This document shows, one piece after another, positions 53,801 to 59,698 of a DNA stretch of 64,000 nucleotides. Source of the stretch: Bolinopsis microptera (taxonomy: Eukaryota > Ctenophora > Tentaculata > Lobata > Bolinopsidae); contig NC_087073.1 in the NCBI RefSeq assembly GCF_026151205.1, positions 18,132,837 to 18,196,836 of the forward strand. Direction: 5' to 3'. Positions within the stretch are counted from its first letter, which is position 1. Every line of letters begins with the position of its first letter. Both the position numbers and the translations under genes were made by a program. The notes under the pieces were generated by a model. It saw only the letters and a program-made list of their open reading frames with translations. It was not told where the DNA came from and searched no databases.

Positions 53801-54672
53801 ACTCGTCTCTAAAAGCTCTCTTAACATTCTGCTGACATCAAGATCTGGACAGTTTAATTTCTGAACAGTATGCAGTGTAGATAGCATCATTCTTATCGAA
53901 CCCCTGAAAAAAAGTTGAAATGAGGAATCCATGATGAGTATAAGGGATGTATTTAAAATATTAGTTCAATAAGAAAGTAAAATAATTTTCAAATTTTTAT
54001 AGTATTAATAATTTCAAGGTTAAACACAATAGATTACCTTGCACATGCTAAAATGACTAATGTTGATGCTAAGCAGGCCTTCTCTTGGTCTGCTCTTACA
54101 AACTTTCCGTCATTAATCCATTTGCAGAGCAAATTTTCTAAGCCATCAAGGCAATCTTGTGGTTCATTAGCCAATGAGAGTGGCTTACAGTCTTTCAGAC
54201 AATCAATCAATAGTTTGGATGTTGATTTACATAACTCAGGATTGGTTGCACTCTGAACCTCAAGTAATGGAAAAATCAAAAGTAATGACACTCTTGATGT
54301 AAAAGGTAGGGGAGAAGTATTTTGAGCTTTCAGGGCTATTGATGTAGAAGAAACAGTTGGTTCCAGTTCTTGCTCGGATTTTAAAGATTCCCAAAATCCT
54401 TTAAGCGCACAGAGTCTGTAGTCTTGAAATCTTTGATATGAACTCGATTTATAGCAATACATTTTTTCTATTTGCTTGGCAAGCTGATGGGAAGACAGCT
54501 CAATCGATGTCTCAACATCCCAAGTTATGTTAGATGCTGAATCTGCTGAGCATATTTCAGGGGGAATGGTTATCAAGTCTGCCACACGCAACAACCCATC
54601 ATTTAGAAAGAGACTGTCCTCAGTCACCCCATCCCATTGATGGCAATCTGGAGGCTTCATCCTGATAAACAT
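17558..54672 (-). CDS. HECTD4: HECTD4-like giant E3 ubiquitin ligase, N-terminal half
   Basis: About 32 exons run right to left and reproduce, in order, segments I recognise from animal HECTD4. They cover the N-terminal start, an LxVTG-like repeat region, a Zn-binding-like module with YLRFDPRCATQYDYDK, the conserved VEGDTVTFSFEMRSGREH block, many helical repeats, VDHRPSPKLVL, RTDPVRPFISG and a SPRY domain. HECTD4 is a very large HECT-type ubiquitin ligase. Its catalytic HECT domain lies at the far C-terminus and is not in this window. The last exon seen (17558-17804) ends with a normal donor, so transcription should continue beyond the left edge, or the locus is broken there. Introns are mostly 100-700 bp except those filled by nested genes or transposons. 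Boundaries are by eye. Confidence 0.85.
17805..18749. other. Intron of HECTD4-like gene upstream of the first ShKT gene
   Basis: No exon is seen. The promoter of the first ShKT gene should lie in its right part. Confidence 0.4.
18750..19626 (+). CDS. Secreted ShKT-domain protein, copy A (two exons)
   Basis: Exon 1 (18750-18884) encodes a signal peptide (MICKVVLVVLLGCMMLGAVA) and the start of a ShKT domain (CVDSQDTCIHWAGLGYCDGG). Exon 2 (19072-19626) completes it (MLENCRKSCNQC), giving the six-cysteine pattern, then encodes about 165 residues of a beta-rich domain. That domain has DWTLTKVAYD, VTVSDGGSGSFS, NWSYSSYSGSWNC and TPYTETWQAPG motifs. The intron is phase 0 and the protein is 229 residues. 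ShKT domains occur in channel-blocking toxins but also in many non-toxic secreted proteins. The partner domain is unknown to me; its repeated beta strands faintly recall aerolysin/ETX-MTX2 folds, which is speculation. The gene is nested in a HECTD4-like intron on the opposite strand. Confidence 0.8.
19866..20776 (+). CDS. Secreted ShKT-domain protein, copy B (two exons)
   Basis: Tandem paralogue of the gene 240 bp to its left. Exon 1 (19866-19991) encodes signal peptide MTLTAVLLGCMMLGVVAG and the ShKT start (CVDSQDTCIHWAELGYCDGG). Exon 2 (20222-20776) has exactly the same length, 555 nt, as exon 2 of copy A, with MLQNCRKSCHQC and the same C-terminal domain. The introns are also alike (ATGCCGTTTTGG and GGTTTTCCAGTGATTTTAAG occur in both, with minor changes). 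The signal-peptide start differs between copies. The protein is 226 residues. Both copies are open, so both may be expressed. Confidence 0.8.
20777..21120. other. Downstream region of ShKT gene B
   Basis: It contains the presumed 3' UTR and intron sequence of the HECTD4-like gene. No other feature is seen. Confidence 0.4.
21121..25097 (-). CDS. HECTD4: HECTD4-like exons 22-31
   Basis: Inferred exons are 24923-25097 (GPRCEELYCGGMTEQVRDDF), 24430-24562 (AEQQISSVAWAGF), 23721-23908 (VAMVLTNHLARAIDTAG), 22776-23580 (VDHRPSPKLVLTVLQLLRLA, EVIQPLIS, KAAKWAASGFIISI, RTDPVRPFISGQVASS), 22460-22635 (AALGGFKEYIRTGSHVQ), 22217-22348, 21928-22055, 21659-21790, 21415-21518 (LRMVYHDCAHPPPPPVP) and 21121-21283. 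Each matches HECTD4 in the correct order, and most introns are only 100-450 bp. Confidence 0.85.
24100..24390. repeat. CpG-rich palindromic intronic segment
   Basis: In an otherwise AT-rich intron this segment is rich in CpG and short palindromes (GGCCGGCCGG, and CGCGCGCGTT paired with AACGCGCGCG at about 24180-24208). Similar CpG-rich words occur at 57750-57990 and 60795-60840. It could be a short interspersed element. No polymerase III promoter is recognised. Confidence 0.4.
25291..26700 (+). mobile_element. 5'-truncated retroelement segment with AlkB-SGNH frame
   Basis: This segment begins abruptly at the foldback junction in an already open frame with no ATG. It ends in a (CTTAT)n tail at about 26682-26698 of the kind seen at LINE 3' ends. 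The 3' untranslated part contains a 38-bp tandem duplication (about 26470-26560). It could be a separate LINE insertion or the first part of the larger unit running to 31369. Confidence 0.55.
25308..26453 (+). CDS. AlkB-like dioxygenase fused to SGNH hydrolase
   Basis: This is an uninterrupted frame of about 380 codons, truncated at its 5' end with no ATG. Residues about 1-175 form an AlkB-type 2OG-Fe(II) dioxygenase domain. It has the HxD iron motif (PPHSDNED, near residue 93), ISLGASRPITF, a distal histidine in HHGSLYAM and an arginine in GPRISITCR. Residues about 195-360 form an SGNH/GDSL hydrolase with block I LILSDS, block III AGINDM and block V DGLHLNHAG. AlkB enzymes remove methyl groups from nucleic acids and SGNH enzymes cleave esters. 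Esterase domains are known in ORF1 of some CR1-like LINEs and in Ngaro elements. The fusion here suggests an accessory protein of a retroelement. Confidence 0.75.
   Translation: MTFPGTPFESFTPDLLDADTDYDRTFSNRKVAYYGDVPYKYAGGSHSPRDISTNPYLKQIVEHFKTLAPDQTHHYNSFMVTKYDKHTSSIPPHSDNEDSIDPESLIMTISLGASRPITFRRKLAFGYGKGELTPHHGSLYAMSRASQDMFDHSVPPIQESDFTGPRISITCRVLLDHSARSTRPPRNPASTASRPKKVLILSDSKNASFDCSLFREPVIAFRENLFFLRDLHEHSKSIEQADVVLISAGINDMMKVSAANPITLHNHLKHFVQKYKTQFLFDCITNLSMSADPYNNMNRRINYLNELLLKLSLRTPNFKLFENICFGLPHLSRDGLHLNHAGKSAMTDCWVHCILIALGFRQGPLPLRRQFISIVEEFYCK
26701..27126. other. Leader region before the PHD-EN-RT frame
   Basis: It contains short tandem words (ACATTGTACATTACATTACA, and ACTTTT repeats at about 27088-27117). 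It is probably the 5' UTR of the following LINE. Confidence 0.4.
27127..30792 (+). CDS. Intact LINE polyprotein: PHD-like fingers, APE endonuclease, RT
   Basis: This open frame of 1221 codons starts at an ATG. The N-terminus has two cysteine-rich zinc-finger modules of PHD/RING type (CDKCEKRIPKNHPHLYCALC, then CDWCELAVHKKC and CVKCC, residues about 15-140). An APE-type endonuclease follows (FSLNVRSL, SFNETNC, FTGDFNID, VSDHLA, about 210-445). The reverse transcriptase has ARVIPIHKGG, NYRPISLLSS, LLLDYSKAFD, GIPQGS (near 878) and YADD (near 907), followed by thumb and C-terminal regions. The catalytic motifs are intact and there is no stop, so the protein may be functional. The family resembles jockey/CR1-type LINEs. 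Confidence 0.9.
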   Translation: MKPCASYVDQIRPNHCDKCEKRIPKNHPHLYCALCERLKHYKCEKLTKLEADELAKTYWTCYECLSSILPIRACDECILDPHNTSKKYKQQCHSCLGWSYSSRNVRECDWCELAVHKKCYRYELGCVKCCVENIPGYSTSSIDLNDDYNSSSIRHTYNPYNKSSLINSIGNQIEELEHDSMYWKDLSEMLTRCEYIQQVHVSPSKTNELKVFSLNVRSLHKNITHFREEIHTYLNYDILSFNETNCALSKLPNGINDILLEGFHEPIIQEPARTSGRGGGLVLYVNRQVCTEEQIEQYRPNFSCEEETSGEFQFIKIHNCKGFNKTKLLINVYRSPSRNVDKFMKLLDNVLRSLDRHSRKHILFTGDFNIDLIKYDKDVHSQNLVATFENYGFVQMISRPTRITDHSATLIDHVYSNDIKNTASCQVLTLHVSDHLATLTTLLLGDREGPCGRVTSKKPSIKQARRFGEANNAKFQSLIESEDWSEVSLHENCEVQYEKFCEIYTKHYVEAYPLNKSRPRRKNERRDPKPWILPWLEDACARRHKLHHLKITTSTKANDEAYEKIDKFCNKHIDLAKAKYYKKFFDEHCENSKKQWQMINTLLNRKLKEKNSIKLKGDDGSIISNGTDVAAKFNNYFSNIASNIKAQISARQTFDPGGFSRYLRNPTSNSMYLRPVTPTEVSEVILKFKNKSTLDTKIGPMKVANHDSKFTGVISTIINSSFTQGIFPTALKTARVIPIHKGGSKTDVTNYRPISLLSSFSKIYEKLMHTRVLEFLDKNGSLFESQYGFRPGMSCEHALLNAQNSILHYLGRKQIAVLLLLDYSKAFDLLEHKILLKKLEHYGIRGIALSWFDSYLHDRHQFVTVNGVDSSPKTINYGIPQGSMGPLLFVIYINDLPGISDLAKFILYADDANIIVTGHNEEEIQSKLSMIATLLVNWVSSNGLSLNLKKTHYMVFSNRKVDYSKISLNISGTNIERVTEARFLGVIIDEKLTWCKHITAVRLKMSRYIGIMFKLKRHLPLKVRLQLYHSFIEAHVNYCSLAWGFAAKCHIETLFRRQKQGMRMVVPGYVNYFYKDGKLPAHTREAFCKFEILTIHGIIVKNALTLMHRMKHFPNTVPVSIRNLFPDNIPTHGSNHENSSEWLDTYNNRCFKASIFFKGPLLALTDTNKNITSLPSLFSINIYKSNAKRVLLEQQSTLANSEDSWPAFLLHNVPGLRKSNR
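30793..31369 (+). other. 3' region of the LINE insertion
   Basis: It holds a (CATAA)n tract at about 30845-30862 and ends with ACAACAACAAA directly before the resumed foldback arm. Either the LINE 3' UTR runs to 31369, or a second small insertion follows the (CATAA)n tail. Confidence 0.4.
31370..32446. repeat. Left arm of the foldback (inner part)
   Basis: This is the inverted copy of 33159-34243. The first 100 bases hold two tandem copies of a unit near 50 bp with GCACATGTTCGGCGGGTTGA. The region 31370 to about 32190 is essentially identical to its partner, whereas 32200-32346 shows many changes. It ends in a G homopolymer of about 20. Confidence 0.85.
32447..33158. other. Loop of the foldback with LTR/PBS remnant
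   Basis: On the minus strand, TGTAACA is followed by TT and TGGCGCCCGACTCAA (about 32915-32940). This is the form of an LTR end with a primer-binding site. Plus-strand sequence from about 32935 would be a decayed LTR. A 14-bp word AGTTCCTACAATCC occurs at both about 32875 and 33145. No coding region is recognised. Confidence 0.5.
33159..34297. repeat. Right arm of the foldback
   Basis: This is a complete arm of about 1.14 kb, from the C homopolymer at the loop to the outer end with CCACATCTATT. Open frames inside are mirror copies of those in the left arm and look non-coding. Confidence 0.85.
34330..36310 (-). CDS. HECTD4: HECTD4-like exons 17-21
   Basis: Inferred exons are 36187-36310 (TIVQPEEIEIAVIAAAMKHL), 35607-35885 (NAMLRKLQNLAELEQRW and NKLPELEMLCF), 35202-35392 (SEVAFNRSISAPSLLEG), 34608-34881 (DELFKFIGCDPNKAV) and 34330-34468 (KARSKALRLMHQLLTKADQA). 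These follow HECTD4 in order. Exon 18 has its acceptor inside an 11-bp minisatellite. The donor of exon 21 is only about 32 bp from the end of the foldback element. Confidence 0.8.
35879..35967. repeat. 11-bp minisatellite at a splice acceptor
   Basis: About eight units of TAATACCTGGT lie here. On the minus strand each unit reads ACCAGGTATTA, so every unit contains a CAG acceptor. The acceptor of HECTD4-like exon 18 appears to be one of them (near 35886). Confidence 0.75.
36311..37190. other. Intronic DNA between HECTD4-like exon 17 and the minisatellite
   Basis: I found no further exon. An ATACGTAT-rich tract lies at about 36928-36985. A missing HECTD4 exon could be hidden here but none was recognised. 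Confidence 0.4.
37192..37434. repeat. 40-bp minisatellite, left array
   Basis: About six units contain AGCTAGAAGTATTGAG and TTAGAGTACTTCTAACTC. The unit is partly palindromic around AGTACT. The same array, in the same orientation, lies on the other side of the LINE. Confidence 0.9.
37435..40665 (-). mobile_element. LINE between two minisatellite arrays
   Basis: The element is minus-strand and about 3.2 kb, with a single long frame (37529-40621). Its 3' end is close to the left array and carries AATAAAG and an ATAATAATAAG-type tail. Its 5' end abuts the right array after about 45 bp. Arrays of the same 40-bp unit on both sides show either insertion into a pre-existing array or array growth around the element. 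Confidence 0.8.
37529..40621 (-). pseudogene. LINE endonuclease-RT frame with one in-frame stop
   Basis: The minus-strand frame starts at the ATG at 40621. It encodes an APE-type endonuclease (FGTWNVCGLS, LALQETKT, LGDFNAKLG, RSDHKLV) and reverse transcriptase (GPDGIPNEF, LTPLQKPGKP, KPGHSCANIV). A single TAG at about 38678-38680 interrupts it, and the same frame continues for 380 codons with GIDMSSAFDTI, FQGDSLSGNLFTLY and YADDVDF. The total is about 1030 codons. All catalytic motifs remain, so only this stop disables it, or it is read through. The family is not assigned with confidence. The C-terminus matches the remnant at 3071-3319. Confidence 0.85.
40666..40904. repeat. 40-bp minisatellite, right array
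   Basis: About six units of the same repeat as at 37192-37434. The outermost units share variant bases (AGCTAAAAGTATCGAGC). The array reaches within about 20 bp of the donor of HECTD4-like exon 16. Confidence 0.9.
40926..41082 (-). CDS. HECTD4: HECTD4-like exon 16
   Basis: The exon encodes MLGMPVLADTALGLSTLSCH then RVLYEGPI and ESRLLQRLG, matching the VDLALGLS...LLRSKLLQR region of HECTD4. The donor is probably GTTAGG at about 40920-40925. The open frame continues across it into the 40-bp minisatellite, where it soon meets a stop. The acceptor is one of two adjacent CAGs near 41082. About 60 residues found in the vertebrate protein between this and the next recognised exon were not located. 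Confidence 0.7.
41083..43294. other. Intronic low-complexity and gene-free DNA
   Basis: It contains a G run (about 41390-41413) and C runs (about 41920-41945). Between them lie GT/TTT-rich sequence and three copies of ACAGTTAGTAC (about 41474, 41802, 41865). No exon is recognised, and open frames are compositional. Confidence 0.5.
43307..43377. repeat. 10-bp subterminal array, left
   Basis: About seven units of TCAATTAATG inside the left end of the transposon. Confidence 0.9.
43678..44568 (+). pseudogene. LINE RT C-terminal fragment inside the DNA transposon
   Basis: An open frame of about 290 codons contains the region after the YADD motif of a LINE reverse transcriptase. Visible motifs are NRLIINFEKCCFMEFGS, KCKFLGVIINSNLTWNDHI, a YLMYCIPLWG block and an RLLYPKFSM tail. 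The catalytic palm is missing. It is probably a 5'-truncated LINE that landed in, or was captured by, the transposon. The long intact frame suggests it is young, or retained. Confidence 0.75.
45272..45345. repeat. 10-bp subterminal array, right
   Basis: About seven units of TCAATTAATG in the same direction as the left array, inside the right end of the transposon. Confidence 0.9.
45863..50511 (-). CDS. HECTD4: HECTD4-like exons 4-15
   Basis: Inferred exons are 50248-50511, 49884-50001, 49592-49753, 49336-49449, 48911-49096, 48513-48724, 48006-48368, 47661-47798, 47052-47240, 46634-46724, 46264-46469 and 45863-46094. Key signatures are DGLYIYWITCSS, LRKTPMYTCGNHLVM, CSDEWVEEWGNPGN, LYLRFDPRCATQYDYDK and RKVSEYGGNTYGFGSRSVLG followed by GWPTDQIKVEGDTVTFSFEM and AIWGFACSVRAQES. 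The last two blocks are nearly identical to the vertebrate protein. All have minus-strand GT/AG borders. A Penelope-like element fills the intron before exon 4, and a DNA transposon fills the intron after exon 15. Confidence 0.85.
50547..50610. repeat. Imperfect hairpin upstream of the Penelope-like frame
   Basis: ATTATTTTTGCTATTT and AAATAGCAATAATAATAA form an inverted pair around a loop of about 20 bases. It may mark the 5' end of the Penelope-like element. Confidence 0.5.
50743..53070 (+). CDS. Intact Penelope-like element protein (RT + GIY-YIG)
   Basis: An uninterrupted 775-codon frame starts with ATG. The reverse transcriptase shows FLPADKGNATVVL, YGQPKIHKPGAPIRPVVS, SLDVQSLYTS, GGTMGSPLIVELAE and FVDD (near residue 441). 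The C-terminal GIY-YIG nuclease domain starts near residue 643 (TIYEISCSQC, YAGQTYRPLVHRMKEH). Penelope-like elements reverse-transcribe their RNA at chromosomal nicks made by this nuclease. The length is normal and no stop is present. The coding strand is strikingly C-rich and G-poor, unlike neighbouring host exons. It lies in the intron between HECTD4-like exons 3 and 4, on the opposite strand. Confidence 0.9.
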   Translation: MKYKILMMKTYEHNLRHIESLITPQYFQKLGHLNTKKSSYTHRKQLLTHQKKFAVLLSEYDTPFLSPYDTLKTLDIPSPTFHGPLLKTSPTPKKDTTAKTVINLSGQTLSTAETDVLSLGLKFVPTPTSDPTPDLAPLIQNITKQLGEGMEASATYQVTSVLSKFDNKRDMTTDNLTPQQRTALKSLKSKKSELKFLPADKGNATVVLTHDQYITKVTDHLSSGSYTLLTKDPTQSVTTKLQKVLKKLHTDKKITTDLYHKMRNLHPRWPQLYGQPKIHKPGAPIRPVVSFYNTPLQALHKVLASFLKPLAQNPLRLKDSSDFKHRFDSSLNPSFHYHASLDVQSLYTSCDMRLALKTVISSFEQNPSRLPSNVTTTTIGSLINFCLDNSYLEFNGSFYSQDEGGTMGSPLIVELAEIRLAEIETLALSSCPDPPNTYSHFVDDGLGSFRDRNHAESFLTFLNSLTEDLNFTQEHPSTDGTIPFLDVLIHPDKSTSVYRKPTHTNLYTKYSSCTTNSSKNAVIRSLTRRAHNICSPQHLDDELQTVRHVCLQNGFPPHRITTIMDEVQRKFTNPSRHQSLASFNRQTREHALSVSLPFHPSLSKPISKILGQHDIKVTHSSATSLRNLLTKTKTTPPTHLTPNTIYEISCSQCPSKYAGQTYRPLVHRMKEHERCYRLNNAIDESTDRIKSAPAHHALTTGHTISWNNIEVLKSLTSRSQLDLTEHAAIQIRQPAMNRTDRAPKCSSLWDPILPKIAKSLKSRPSGISFSTSTED
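53071..53299. other. 3' region of the Penelope-like element and intron
   Basis: C-rich sequence continues to about 53170 and then changes to host-like composition. A CTGACGA and a later GAAA (about 53183-53210) resemble hammerhead core strands, but the stem between them is weak. Confidence 0.4.
53300..54672 (-). CDS. HECTD4: HECTD4-like exons 1-3 (start of gene)
   Basis: Exon 1 (54038-54672) starts at an ATG in the context ACACCATG, with no long frame upstream, and encodes about 211 residues (MFIRMKPPDCHQWDG onward). Exon 2 is 53686-53903. Exon 3 (53300-53547) encodes YLYMTGCTGAGLARIGTG and GWVTYADGNLVYR, closely similar to the same part of vertebrate HECTD4. An untranslated first exon could exist further right but is not visible. 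Confidence 0.75.
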
Positions 54673-56387
54673 GGTGTTAGAATGAAGCAAATTGTATTGA
54701 AAAATGTAGCAAAATATTGACAAAAATTCACAATGAGCTGACCAGCTGTCAGCTGACTTATAATTGGTGATTTACCTCGTGAATTTAAATTGTACATCAC
54801 CGTTAGTTGTGTATCTTTGGTGACACTGTCAAAGGTTTGTCTTATGAGTCTTACAAAAAAGTAGCTTACTCAGAATTAACTAAGACTTATGCCTGTGCAG
54901 ACACTTTACACTCAGTAATATGATGTTAGGAAAGCCTTTTGTGAATTCTGCTTAGGTCACTTACTGCACCCCATAGTCAGAAACCATTGCAGATTGGCAG
55001 ATAATCTGCAAGGAAATTTTCGATTTCGGAGGGAATTTTTGGTGCCCAAGAGGAAATTTTAAAAGTTTACGATCTCAATTTGAAAAATTTTTATACGAAG
55101 TTTTTTGTCGGTGAAGAGGAAATTTTCTAAAAATAATTTAAAATTGTTGACAAATGAAAGAGGAAAAAACTAACAGTTCTTTGGATCATTTTTGAAGTTC
55201 TGTGTTTGAAAATGATCTCTAAATTGCCAAATTGCTTCTAGGCCTTCCGTGTGAGAATTTTTGCCTGCGGCAAACATATCTTCAATTCCTGTCTGTGTGT
55301 AAGTTTAAGTTGTATGCACTCTACATTTTTCAGGATATGGTTGCCTCTACTCTTCAAGGCACATATAATAATTTGTGATAACTACTACAGACGGTGCAAG
55401 CTGGCCATGTCTTACTTGTGGGTTGTAGGAGAAAGCCATTTTGTAACACACTTTTTTGAAGGGCTTCAGATATTTTGTTATTGTAGATTTTAATGTGGCC
55501 GAGCAAAAACACAAAAAATTTTCTGGGGCCTAGCTCCAAATGCTTAAGAACTGTCCTGCTTCACTCGCCGACATTGCGCAAGTGGAAAATTCGCGAGCGA
55601 CCACAGAAAACAGAAAATTTGTATCTGCGAGGAAATTTGTAACTTTCTGGATGTGGGTATTTCACTCTAACAATCCGTTGTTCTTCCCCATAATAATTAC
55701 TAAATAAGACAATTACCTTAAACATATCAAGGTATCAACATTAGGTGGCTGCACTTTGTTTTGATTTTATTAGGTCCTAGTATTTATCCCTATTGTCTTA
55801 AATTTTTAAGAGAACTCTCATTAAATTATTTTGATGTAGTCACTCAGATAAGTTTTATACCAGGACACTTCAACAAAGACACATAATCTGCCCACACAAT
55901 AAGGGGCCATAAATGTTTCAATTATGTAACTGTATAGAATTATTGTTATTATTATCAACATTGGGGAAATATGAATGTGTAATCTAGCTCTGCAAAAGCT
56001 AGGAAAACTAGGTGAATTGCTAGATATAAAATTATTCAAACAATATACACATAATATAGCAATGACCCTATATAAAAACAAACCTTTAAGAATATAAAAA
56101 ACTAGGTGAATACACTTGGTTCTCTAATCTCCTGCTCATTTCTCTGACACAAAAGAAAAGTAGATATCCTAATAACCACATTGAATGGGATATATTAAAA
56201 TAGCAACATGAAGCAGATAGAATTTTTCTTGGACCCTAGCTACACGACAAACCGCATTACTATTAGGTTATCAATTATGTAACACATTCTCTGTCTAGAC
56301 GATACTTTTAAAGTACTTAAAGCCGTCGTCGTTTTAACACATCACACAAGTCATAATAGTACACAATATCAGAATTATTCCATCTTG
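54673..56387. other. Intergenic region upstream of the HECTD4-like gene
   Basis: The promoter of the minus-strand HECTD4-like gene should lie in the left part. I recognise no other gene. Confidence 0.4.
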
Positions 56388-56820
56388 TAGGTGTGGACAC
56401 TCAGTCAGGTGTGGACACTCAGTCAGAACTCAAGGTGGTAACTGTAAGACATGCAACATTGTGTACGGCGCGACATGCAAACTTTGTACTGTTAATAACG
56501 TATACGTGGGAAAAACAGTCACCAGCCTCAGCCAACGTGTGAATGGTCATCGCAGTAAATATTATGAGATTTTAGAGGCGAGTAGTAAGGGGAATGTTGA
56601 GAGCCACAGAGATTTTGATGACGAGAATGTTTTAGGGGCACATCTTTTTTCAGTTCATAATTTGAGGGAGAGATCTGTTTTCAATGAAAGTTTCCATTTT
56701 GATATTTTGTGTTCTACATCCCCAGATAATATTAGAAAGTCAGAACAGTTTTATATTAACAAATTGAAGACACTTTATCCGTTTGGCCTGAACAATGTGA
56801 ATTCCGTTTCTGGAAGCTAA
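56388..56820 (+). pseudogene. GIY-YIG fragment of a Penelope-like element
   Basis: The frame is open from about 56388. It has two tandem copies of CGHSVR-type sequence, then cysteine pairs (NCKTCNIVYGATCKLC) and a GIY-YIG domain (VYVGKTVTSLSQRVNGHRSK). It ends in a typical C-terminus (EQFYINKLKTLYPFGLN). No reverse transcriptase is upstream, so this is a 5'-truncated remnant. It is not closely similar to the intact element at 50.7 kb and so represents a second Penelope-like lineage, or another GIY-YIG element. Confidence 0.7.
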
Positions 56821-59698
56821 TTTTTCATGGTGTCCCGAATTTTATTTTTAAATCGTCCATTTTTTGTTTATATATGCAGTCTATCAATTTTTGAATTGCG
56901 TCTTTTTGATTTAATGAAGTACTGCAGACTCCACATTATTATAGTATATGCGATTAATTTTGTTCCGATTTTAAACTATTCCATTTTTACGAGATGCTTA
57001 ATTAATTTTTTGAGACTTTACTACATTTTTGATGAGAATTTTTGACATTTTCAAACTAACCATTGATATTCTCAGATTATGTGACTGATTAAATGCTGAA
57101 GATAAAAGAAATATATTCATTTTGCTAAGATTATGTTTGCGTTTCATTGCTCAACAGCTGTTCGAAGGATCAAATATAAGATTATCTTGTAGGTGTCGTG
57201 TAAGAATGAAAATTGAACCGTTTTTCTACGGTCCCTATAACATGCTTGTTATAAAGCCCATCACATTGCACATGATAAATTTGGAAAAGTGTGCATTTAT
57301 GTTAGGTCACTGGATCACGAATCTCTCTTGACTTGTGATGGCAAAACGTACCACCTGACAGGTCAAATAATTAATGATCATCGACATGACTGTATAGCCA
57401 ACACGTTGAATTTTCAACATGCCTCTTAAAGTAAAAGATAACACCAGCATTTTCAAAAGATCACGGATCTTGTAGAAGCAAGAAAACAACAATTTCAAGA
57501 AAACAACAATTTTATTTAATATCAATTCAAGCAGACAAAAACATATTTCATGTATATAACTAGAACGAACTTTAAATCAGATATCCTAGGGCCTAGGGGA
57601 CTTGGAGTAGCAAGAGATTGACTAGAAGGTATATACCTTTTACAAAGATACGTCGAAAAGAATCCAGGGTAGTTCAGGATCGGAGAGTGCAGAACATAAA
57701 GTTTATGCACCCACCTTTGACGGATGTTACTCGTCTAAATTTCTTCGAAGTAGCGCGCGCCGCTTTCTTCTCGAAATGACGGCACGAGCTATGAAGTAGC
57801 GCGCGCCGGGCCAGATCATTAACAATGGTCAAACCCACCTTTGCCTCCTGAATTCTTGGTTGGACATAGAAATTAATGCAAACTTGGTCGTTTATACTCC
57901 AAGTCCCTTTGTTAAAAAGTAATATTATTTATGTTTAGAGTTAGTTGTAGCGCGATGCGTTACTGTGCCGCGCCGCGCACTTAATAAGGCTTCTCACTTC
58001 AGCAATATAATATCAAATATATACGTTATCATGGCCTGACCTCCCCCCTTGACTTTTTCCCCTAGAAAACACTTTTCTCTACGTTTCATGCTACCCTGAT
58101 CATGCTATCATAATGGGCCGAAATCATTGTTATGATATCCGGCCAATACAAGCACCTTCAACCTCCTAAACTACTTATACTTACTATAATAGCCGGATAT
58201 TCGATCAATTTCTAAATTTTATCACAATCAGAGTAAATTGTTATTATTCTAGAGGGTAAAAAAGAAAATTTTGGTTACGAAATCAACGACCAAACCACCA
58301 CCCCCCCCCCCCCCCCCCCCGTAATCAACCGTAAGCATTTGGAAACTGTTAAATTGGTAATGGTATATCGGGAAATTTATGATATTCAGTCAAAATGTTG
58401 ATATGATGCAACTCTAATAATAGGATAGTGCAGTACACAGTAGTTAACAAATTCTCACGCTATTATATTGGTCACCTCTCGCGTAATTACCCGGATAACC
58501 ACGGCTTCTTCCTCTTAAATGTACGATGTAGTACTTTTGAATCAGAATGGCGATTCGGGAACTTATTAACTACAAAACAGGGAAAATACAGATAAATCTT
58601 TCTGTTGAACAAAGAAAACAGCTTTTAATGGAAACTATTACTTTCCTAAAATTTAACAGTTATAAAGTTTTAGATTTAAGACAGAATATTTACATTCGAT
58701 GTTTATTATTAGTCTGTAACTGCTCAGATGCTAAATCACTCCATTACATCGCATCGCCTGATCAGAAACCGACTTGCATCACGCGTCAGCAAAATTGCAT
58801 AATATTACAGCTTTAAATTTGTAGCTGGGTTGGCAGAAGAGGTACATGCGAATCCTTACATTGTGCAATGTTTAATTTATTCAGCGGAAAAATTGTGGAA
58901 GTAAATATTTAAAGAAATTGCAACTAATTTTCTGTAGCTGTGCAAATGCTTTCATACTGCAGACTGCCTATCTTTGGGAAGTCTGTGTTCAAGACTACTA
59001 CGAGATAAATATGAAAACTTAATCTTTGAAGGTGAAAGATCATGGAGTGATTAAATTCTGATATAGCAGAAAAAGAAATTCGGAGGGAAGTATCATTACT
59101 AAGAAGTGATGACACTATTCAAGTCAAAGCATGCTATTCTTCTCCAGAAACACATTTCGGTATGTTGTTTTGATCAAGTTGGAACGGAGTAGTGCACAAC
59201 CAATTTCCACAACTGACAACTGTGAGGCTGTTTTTATTCAATCAACATGATCGAATTTCAACATAATTACACAAGGACTTATACAAACAAGTTAAACCTG
59301 CTGCAAAGCTTTATAAAATGCCCAAATCCTGATTTTAACGTTTTTCTCGCAAACAGTGGTTTTTCACACTTTTGAAATTCAGTTTTTGTCCACAAATGTC
59401 GAAATAACCATTCGAATGTGTTCCTGGTATAGGTCAAATATTCCTAGCCCTAATCAAGGATAACGAATACCTTTACATCACAGAGAAAAAGTCGCTTAAA
59501 TTGTAGTGGGTCAAGGGGTTAATATTGGGGACAGAGCATTTAAAAAATTGCATACCTTTCATTCGAGCTAATATGCGCAAACATTCATTTAAGATCAACA
59601 TACCTAACCTCATATCAATCACTTGTCCTTACATTAAGACACTCTTATAAAATATATAAAAATAACTCATATCAAGTTACTGATGGAAATTGTGGGCA
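56821..59698. other. Intergenic region between the GIY-YIG fragment and the KMT2E-like gene
   Basis: Features seen are CpG-rich words GTAGCGCGCGCCG at about 57750 and 57795, and a C homopolymer of about 20 at 58300-58320. A short frame at 58547-58816 (MAIRELINYKTGKIQINL) has a reasonable ATG but no recognised family. Confidence 0.4.
58547..58816 (+). CDS. Possible small hypothetical protein
   Basis: This single 89-codon frame has charged, helix-like N-terminal sequence and ends in a stop. I recognise no domain and see no splice partner. It could be chance or a retroelement scrap. Confidence 0.2.
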   Translation: MAIRELINYKTGKIQINLSVEQRKQLLMETITFLKFNSYKVLDLRQNIYIRCLLLVCNCSDAKSLHYIASPDQKPTCITRQQNCIILQL

